From JACVRW01 sp963739095 (GTDB lineage Bacteria; Actinomycetota; Thermoleophilia; Solirubrobacterales; Thermoleophilaceae), in contig CAVTZF010000021.1 of the NCBI GenBank assembly GCA_963739095.1, positions 124,001 through 188,000 on the forward strand: a stretch of DNA of 64,000 bases. Direction: 5' to 3'. The notes under the pieces were generated by a model. That model was not told the DNA's origin and made no database searches. It worked only from the letters and a program-made list of their open reading frames with translations. Shown piece by piece: positions 59,742 to 64,000 of the stretch (position 1 is the stretch's first letter; every line of letters begins with the position of its first letter). The position numbers and the translations under genes are program-made.

Positions 59742-60077
59742 ATGAGCGCTGACGAGGACATCAGCCCCGCCCGCGCGGCGACGCTCGTCCGCGAGGGGGC
59801 GCAGCTCGTCGACGTGCGCACGCCCGAGGAGGTCGAGGCGGGTCGCATCGCGGGCGCTCTGCACATCGAGCTCGAGCAGCTCCCCGCCCAGGCGGGCGAG
59901 ATCGAGGCCGAGCGGCCGGTCGTCTTCTACTGCCGCTCGGGCGCGCGCTCGGCGATGGCGACGGGCGTCTTCCGAGCGGCCGGCTACGAGGCCTACAACC
60001 TCGACGGCGGCCTGCTCGCCTGGGTCGGGGGTGGCCTGCCGATCGAGCCCGAGGACGGCTCGGTCGCCAGCCACTAG
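59742..60077 (+). CDS. Single-domain rhodanese
   Basis: A 111-residue protein with LVDVRTPEEVEAGRIAGALH and the active-site loop FYCRSGARSAMATGVFRAAG. It transfers sulfur or acts as a sulfur carrier. The end overlaps the convergent PfkB gene by 4 bases. Confidence 0.9.
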   Translation: MSADEDISPARAATLVREGAQLVDVRTPEEVEAGRIAGALHIELEQLPAQAGEIEAERPVVFYCRSGARSAMATGVFRAAGYEAYNLDGGLLAWVGGGLPIEPEDGSVASH

Positions 60078-60898
60078 GCCAGCCGCAGCTGACCCTCGTA
60101 GGGGCCGCGGCCGGTCGCGCAGGCGGCGCCGCAGCGCGCCGCGATCTGCACAGCCTGCGCGATGTCGCCCGACTCACCCATCCCGTAGGTGAGCCCGGCA
60201 GCGAAGCTGTCGCCGCAGCCGAACACGTCGACGAGCGGACCCGGCAGCGGCGTCGACTCCCAGCTCCCCGTCGAGCGGTCCGGGGTCTCCCACCCTCCCC
60301 CGGCCGCGCCCATCGTGCGGACCACGAACCGCGGTGGCGGGTCGAGCTGACCGCGCTCGTAGCGCTCGCCCGCGTCGTTGCCGCTCGCCACCAGCACGTC
60401 GAGCTCGACCCCCGACTGCGCCAGCGTGTCGAGTGCGCGGGCGCTCGCCACGAGCGCCCGTGCGCGGCGGGCGTGGCGGATCGCTTCGGGGTCGCCGGCG
60501 GTCAGGTAGACGGCGTCGGTCTCGTCGAGCAGCTCCCAGGGCAGCGGATCGTCGCCGCGCGGGCCGAGCCGCGGACCGAGGACCGTGATCGTCCGCTCGC
60601 CGTCACCGTCGAGGTGGACGAAGCCGCGGCGCTGGGGCTCGGGCCGGAACACCGCGCGCACGTCGACCCCGAGCTCGCGCAGCCTGCGCTCGGCGCGGTG
60701 GCCGTACTCGTCGTCGCCGAAGGCGGTGAAGAAGGTGGCGGACCCGGCCAGCTTCGCGAGCTGCACCGCGGCCACCCCTCCACCTCCGGCCGGCTCCTGA
60801 AAGCTCTGCGAGGCGTGGACGATCTCGCCCGGCTTCGGCAGCCGCTCCACCACGGCGAACTCGACCCACTCCACGTGACCCACGACCGCGACGCGCAT
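60074..60898 (-). CDS. PfkB family carbohydrate kinase
   Basis: A 274-residue sugar kinase. The N-terminal GGGGVAAVQLAKLAGSATFF and GDDEYGHRAERRLRELGVDV are ribokinase-like. The C-terminal ATP and catalytic motif reads VDVFGCGDSFAAGL, with Cys where most members have Ala in GAGD; the catalytic Asp is kept. A marker for adenosine or fructose specificity is not visible. It is divergent from the small MTAITETVREQ gene. Confidence 0.85.
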   Translation of the reverse strand: MRVAVVGHVEWVEFAVVERLPKPGEIVHASQSFQEPAGGGGVAAVQLAKLAGSATFFTAFGDDEYGHRAERRLRELGVDVRAVFRPEPQRRGFVHLDGDGERTITVLGPRLGPRGDDPLPWELLDETDAVYLTAGDPEAIRHARRARALVASARALDTLAQSGVELDVLVASGNDAGERYERGQLDPPPRFVVRTMGAAGGGWETPDRSTGSWESTPLPGPLVDVFGCGDSFAAGLTYGMGESGDIAQAVQIAARCGAACATGRGPYEGQLRLA

Positions 60899-60959
60899 GG
60901 ATGCGCAGCCTATGCGCAGGAACGCCGTAATTCAGCGCGAACGAGGCGGTTGGAGGAGC

Positions 60960-61145
60960 ATGACCGCCATCACCGAGACAGTGCGCGAGCAGGCCTTCCT
61001 CCCGCTCGAGTGCGATGTGCCGGACGGCCAGACGCTGCGCGAATGGCGCGGACGCCGGCGCCGCTCGGCTCGCGCTAGCTTCCTGCGGCCATGGAGGATC
61101 CACTCCTCATCGGGCGCGGCGCGGCGGTCCCGCTCTCCGAGATAG
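60960..61145 (+). CDS. Small protein, possible
   Basis: A 61-residue frame with GGAGGA five bases before the ATG at 60960. MTAITETVREQAFLPLECDV and LREWRGRRRRSAR look like the short conserved proteins of unknown role I have seen in this lineage. It overlaps the ArfB gene start (61091) by 55 bases in another frame. Its second half is Arg/Ser-rich overlap-derived sequence, so the protein may be effectively the first 40 residues. Confidence 0.45.
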   Translation: MTAITETVREQAFLPLECDVPDGQTLREWRGRRRRSARASFLRPWRIHSSSGAARRSRSPR

Positions 61146-61498
61146 AGCTGCGCACGAGCCGCTCGTCCGGGCCGGGCGGCCAGCACGCCAACGTCACTGC
61201 CTCTCGCGTCGAGGCCGTCTTCGACGTCGAGGCCTCACGCTCCCTGGACGACGAGCAGAAGCGCCGCATCAGCGCGCGGCTCGGCCCGGTCGTCCGCGCC
61301 GTAGCGCAGGACACGCGCAGCCAGACGCGCAACCGCGAGCTCGCGCTCGAGCGCATGCGCGCGCGGCTCGAGTCCGCGCTGATCGTCCCGAAGCAGCGGC
61401 GCGCCACCAGGCCGACCGGCGCGTCGCGGCGGCGCCGGCTCGAGGGCAAGCGCCGGCGCGGCGAGGTCAAGCGGATGCGCCGCCGCCCGCTCGAGTAG
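61091..61498 (+). CDS. arfB: Peptide-chain release/rescue factor ArfB (YaeJ)
   Basis: A 135-residue hydrolase with the GGQ motif in SSGPGGQHANVTASRVEAVF, an EARF-type fold, and a basic tail from about residue 110 (ASRRRRLEGKRRRGEVKRMR) that would enter the empty mRNA channel of a stalled ribosome. It frees stalled ribosomes by hydrolysing peptidyl-tRNA. It begins with ATG at 61091. Confidence 0.9.
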   Translation: MEDPLLIGRGAAVPLSEIELRTSRSSGPGGQHANVTASRVEAVFDVEASRSLDDEQKRRISARLGPVVRAVAQDTRSQTRNRELALERMRARLESALIVPKQRRATRPTGASRRRRLEGKRRRGEVKRMRRRPLE

Positions 61499-61500
61499 GG

Positions 61501-61998
61501 CTAGTCGCCCGGCGGCGCGACCGCGCCGCCACCCTCGCCCGTCTGAGGCGGCGCCGGGTTGGTGGGCGCGCCCTCGCCACCGCCCTCCTGCGCCGGCGGG
61601 GTCGCCGGCGGTGTGGGCGTGACCGTGCCGCCGCCCGTCGTGCCGCCACCCGTGGCGGGCGGGGTCACCGGGGTTGGCGTGACGCCGCCGGTGCCGCCCG
61701 CCGACTCGGTCTCCGTGTCGGTTGTCTCCGTCCCGGTGTCGGTCCGGTCGGAGCCACGGTCCTGGGACTCCAGCGTGGTGGTCGGCACGCCGAGATCGGC
61801 CGGCGCGTCGCTCGGCTCCTCGTCGCCGCCGCCGGCGCTGACGATCACCACGATCAGCAGCAGGAAAACGACAGCGACGACCCCGATGGCTATCAGCCGT
61901 CGACGCTTGTAGACGGTGTCGGATTCCCTGCCCGGGGGGCGACCCGACCCGCCCGGTGGCCGTCCGGGCTCCAGACGGCGTGTGGGCTCGTCATCCAC
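61501..61998 (-). CDS. Single-pass membrane protein with Thr/Pro/Gly-rich exterior
   Basis: A 165-residue product from a GTG at 61998 (start uncertain; the frame is open to 62136). An acidic and basic head leads to one transmembrane helix (LIAIGVVAVVFLLLIVVIVS) and then a long low-complexity part of TPTPPATPP and GGGT repeats. The topology is probably N-in with an extended outer domain, in the manner of an anchored spacer. I see no enzymatic motif. It is convergent with arfB. Confidence 0.65.
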   Translation of the reverse strand: MDDEPTRRLEPGRPPGGSGRPPGRESDTVYKRRRLIAIGVVAVVFLLLIVVIVSAGGGDEEPSDAPADLGVPTTTLESQDRGSDRTDTGTETTDTETESAGGTGGVTPTPVTPPATGGGTTGGGTVTPTPPATPPAQEGGGEGAPTNPAPPQTGEGGGAVAPPGD

Positions 61999-62059
61999 GA
62001 ACGGCGGAAGGTAGCACCCGTCACGAGCACAAATGCCCTGCGCAAGGCCGCCTTCAGCG

Positions 62060-62479
62060 CTACGCGTAGTGGAGGTCGGCGGCGTCCTCGCCGTCGACCG
62101 GGCGCTCGCAGGTCGGGCACCACCAGCGCGCCTCAACCGGCGTCCCGCACGCCTCGTGGCGCGGCGCCTCGCCGGCCTCGCGGTGGCGCGCTCCCCAGTC
62201 GGCGAGCAGGCGCAGCGCCCCGGCGAGCTCGTGGCCCGATGCGGTCAGCTCGTAGACGAAGCGCTGTGGGCGCTCGGAGTACGGCTGCGCGACCACGAGG
62301 CTCTCGCCCTCGAGCCGGCGCAGGCGCTGGCTCAGGACGTTCGGCGCGATCCGCGGCAGCTCGTCCTGGAGGTCGCCGAAGCGGCGCGGCCCGTCGAGGA
62401 GCGACTCGACGATCAGGAGCGTCCAGCGGTCGCCGACGGCGTCGAGCGCCGCCGCAAGCGGAGTCGGTGAGTCGGCCAC
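62060..62479 (-). CDS. HxlR family regulator with C-terminal zinc-ribbon-like segment
   Basis: A 139-residue winged-helix regulator from a GTG at 62479. GDRWTLLIVESLLDGPRRF and IAPNVLSQRLRRLEGESLVV are typical. The last 30 residues add CGTPVEARWWCPTCERPVDG, whose four ligand-like Cys may bind zinc; most HxlR proteins lack it. It is divergent from the S1C protease gene, and GCAATTTGC lies between the two. Confidence 0.82.
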   Translation of the reverse strand: MADSPTPLAAALDAVGDRWTLLIVESLLDGPRRFGDLQDELPRIAPNVLSQRLRRLEGESLVVAQPYSERPQRFVYELTASGHELAGALRLLADWGARHREAGEAPRHEACGTPVEARWWCPTCERPVDGEDAADLHYA

Positions 62480-62488
62480 AAGCCAATC

Positions 62489-62517
62489 GTGGCACAGGCG
62501 AGTGCGGGGTGTATAGT
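62489..62517 (+). promoter_or_regulatory. Candidate promoter of the first S1C protease gene
   Basis: GTGGCA (62489-62494) and TATAGT (62512-62517) are 17 bases apart; the -10 box matches at 5 of 6 positions. The expected start of transcription falls next to the palindrome at 62523. Confidence 0.45.
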
Positions 62518-62522
62518 CGCTA

Positions 62523-62531
62523 GCAATTTGC
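62523..62531. promoter_or_regulatory. Candidate HxlR operator
   Basis: GCAATTTGC is a palindrome within ACTTGCAAATTGCTAGC on the minus strand, a sequence type bound by HxlR proteins. It is at the expected transcription start of the protease gene, 44 bases from the regulator start. Confidence 0.5.
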
Positions 62532-62556
62532 AAGTCACTCCCTCGGAGGCGTGGAG

Positions 62557-63462
62557 ATGGCAGTTCAGGAGCAGCAGGACACAATCGCCGAGGTCGCCGC
62601 GCGCGTCGGGCCGTCCGTGGTGGGACTCGGACGCGGCTGGGGGCTCGGCTCCGGTGTCGTGATCGCGGACGGGCAGGTGCTGACCGCCGCCCACAACCTG
62701 CGGCGCGACGAGGTCACCGTCGTATTGGCCGACGGCAGCCGCGAGACGGCCGAGGTCACGGGCGTCGACTCCGACCTCGGGCTGGCGGTGCTGTCGGTGG
62801 CGACCGGCGACGCGCCGCCCGTGACCTGGGAGCCCGCCGACGAGCCCGGCATCGGCAGCGCGGTGGTGGCGCTCGCCAACCCCGGCGGCCGCGGTCTCAG
62901 GGCGACGCTCGGGTTCGTGTCGGCCGAGGCGCGCAGCTTCCGGGGCCCGCGCGGCCGGCGCGTCAGGGGCGCCATCGAGCACACCGCCCCGCTCCCGCGC
63001 GGATCGTCCGGCGGCCCGCTCGTCGATCCCGCCGGCAACCTGCTCGGCATCAACAGCATCCGGCTCGACGGCGGGCTGATTCTCGCCGCGCCCGCGAACG
63101 CCGCCGCGAGAGAGCGCTTGCTGCTGCTCGCCCGTGGCGAGGCGCCGGTCTCGCACCGGCTCGGCGTCGCGGTCGCGCCGCCGCGCGCGGCGCGCCGCAT
63201 GCGCCGCGCGGTGGGACTGCCCGAGCGCGAGGGCCTGCTGGTCCGCGCGGTCGAGGAGGGCGGCCCGGCAGACGTCGCGGGCGTCGAGCGCGGCGACCTG
63301 ATCGTTGCGGCCGGCGGGACCGCGATCGAGGGCGTCGAGGCGCTCTACGGCGTGCTCGACGGGCTCCCCGCGAGCGGCGGCGAGCTCGAGCTGACGGTCG
63401 TGCGCGGCACCGAGGAGCGCACGGTCACGGCGAGCTTCGCGGCAGACGAGGAGGCGGCATGA
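62557..63462 (+). CDS. S1C (HtrA/DegP-like) serine protease with PDZ domain
   Basis: A 301-residue cytoplasmic or membrane-associated trypsin-like protease. His is in LTAAHNL, Asp in DSDLGLAVLSV, Ser in PRGSSGGPLVD; a PDZ domain follows (GLLVRAVEEGGPADVAGVE). No signal peptide or membrane helix is visible, which is unlike classic HtrA. CGGAGG lies 7 bases before the ATG at 62557. It overlaps the next protease gene by 4 bases. Confidence 0.9.
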   Translation: MAVQEQQDTIAEVAARVGPSVVGLGRGWGLGSGVVIADGQVLTAAHNLRRDEVTVVLADGSRETAEVTGVDSDLGLAVLSVATGDAPPVTWEPADEPGIGSAVVALANPGGRGLRATLGFVSAEARSFRGPRGRRVRGAIEHTAPLPRGSSGGPLVDPAGNLLGINSIRLDGGLILAAPANAAARERLLLLARGEAPVSHRLGVAVAPPRAARRMRRAVGLPEREGLLVRAVEEGGPADVAGVERGDLIVAAGGTAIEGVEALYGVLDGLPASGGELELTVVRGTEERTVTASFAADEEAA

Positions 63463-64000
63463 GCGCCGCCGGGGTCGCGGAGCCGCGGCCGATCGACGAG
63501 CCGGATGCCGAGGCGCTCGACGCCTATTCGCACGCGGTGATCGCGGTGGCGGAGCGGCTCGCTCCCTCCGTCGCGAGCCTGCGCGTGATGCGGCGTACTC
63601 GCGGCGGGAGCGTGCCGACCGGGGCGGGCAGCGCCGTGGCGCTGACTCCCGACGGTTTCCTGCTCACCTCCGCCCACGTGGTCGGCCGCTCCGGCCGCGG
63701 CCGGGCGACCTTCGACGACGGCCGCGAGGAGCGCTTCGAGGTGATCGGCCGGGATCCGCTCTCGGACCTCGCCCTGCTGCGCGCCGAGGGCGGCCAGCTC
63801 ACACCCGCGGAGCTGGGCGACGCCGACCGCCTCAAGGTCGGCCAGCTCGTGGTCGCAATCGGAAACCCGAACGGCCTCGGCGGCTCCGTGACCGCAGGCG
63901 TAGTCTCCGGCCTCGGCCGCTCCCTGCCCGCCCGCTCGCGCCGCGCCCAGCGAATAATCGACAACGTGATCCAGACCGACGCCGCCCTCAATCCCGGCAA
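63459..64000 (+). CDS. Second S1C serine protease (3' end outside window)
   Basis: The frame is open from the ATG at 63459 to the window edge, 180 codons. His is in LLTSAHVVG and Asp in DPLSDLALLRAEGG; TDAALNPG just before the edge precedes the expected GNSGGP serine. It is similar to, but clearly different from, the preceding protease, so the two look like a diverged tandem pair. Again no signal peptide. Confidence 0.88.
   Translation, partial: MSAAGVAEPRPIDEPDAEALDAYSHAVIAVAERLAPSVASLRVMRRTRGGSVPTGAGSAVALTPDGFLLTSAHVVGRSGRGRATFDDGREERFEVIGRDPLSDLALLRAEGGQLTPAELGDADRLKVGQLVVAIGNPNGLGGSVTAGVVSGLGRSLPARSRRAQRIIDNVIQTDAALNPG

Noticed and set aside
1..64000. tRNA, rRNA, riboswitch, prophage or insertion sequence
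   Set aside because: Reading through both strands I found no cloverleaf-like sequence, transposase, integrase or riboswitch core that I could support.

Overview
The window is 64 kb of very GC-rich bacterial DNA with gene order and families typical of Actinobacteria, most likely the Thermoleophilia/Solirubrobacterales branch. The grounds are a wax ester/diacylglycerol acyltransferase, F420-type oxidoreductase families (LLM class and PPOX class), an egtB-egtD ergothioneine pair, a paired ArsA-like ATPase locus, a split pntA transhydrogenase, and a decayed DUF559/AbiEi-type gene. The lineage is an inference from gene content; no rRNA or tRNA gene was recognised. Genes are tightly packed, many overlap by 4 bases (GTGA or ATGA), and GTG or TTG starts are common.

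Layout. 1-8 kb: end of a DUF4389 membrane protein gene, acyltransferase, gamma-glutamyltransferase, a parA-ftsZ pair in which FtsZ carries a long N-terminal extension, and divergently two overlapping ArsA-like ATPases. 8-15.5 kb: a protein with a Glu-Pro repeat tail, an HxlR regulator with a palindromic operator, AIM24, a secreted S55-like protein, PilT, a secreted protein and the primary sigma factor. 15.5-24 kb: response regulator, GntR regulator, GGDEF protein, MoeA, GlpX, dodecin, EgtB and EgtD. 24-34.5 kb: a broken beta-lactamase-fold gene, Lrp and EamA, SDR, thiolase, hydrolases, dehydrogenases, sulfurtransferase, PPOX and LLM flavoproteins. 34.8-38.5 kb: a complete OpuC-type glycine betaine/choline ABC transporter closed by tandem hairpins. 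38.5-41.6 kb: TetR with a small membrane protein, mtnA, a class II aldolase, and GNAT. 41.6-47.1 kb: a frameshifted gene, a coiled-coil SAP-like protein, TetR, and an RsbR-RsbS-RsbT-RsbX-like module. 47.2-55.2 kb: MOSC, 2-oxoacid:ferredoxin oxidoreductase (two subunits), DUF1254, and the three-subunit transhydrogenase. 55.2-64 kb: galactokinase, secreted glycerophosphodiesterase, a RemA-like protein, a DUF559 pseudogene flanked by 14-bp direct repeats, SDR, rhodanese, PfkB kinase, ArfB, an HxlR regulator and two S1C proteases, the last cut by the window edge.

Functional threads: division and chromosome positioning (ParA, FtsZ), redox and energy balance (transhydrogenase beside ferredoxin oxidoreductase, GlpX), protection against redox and osmotic stress (ergothioneine, OpuC, stressosome module), salvage of nucleoside by-products (MtnA with aldolase), and envelope quality control (S1C proteases). 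The less ordinary elements are the extended FtsZ, the asymmetric ArsA-like pair, an RsbR that has lost one canonical phosphorylation site, the permuted S55-like protein, and a dispersed 14-bp motif that flanks the DUF559 pseudogene and forms an inverted pair 50 kb away.
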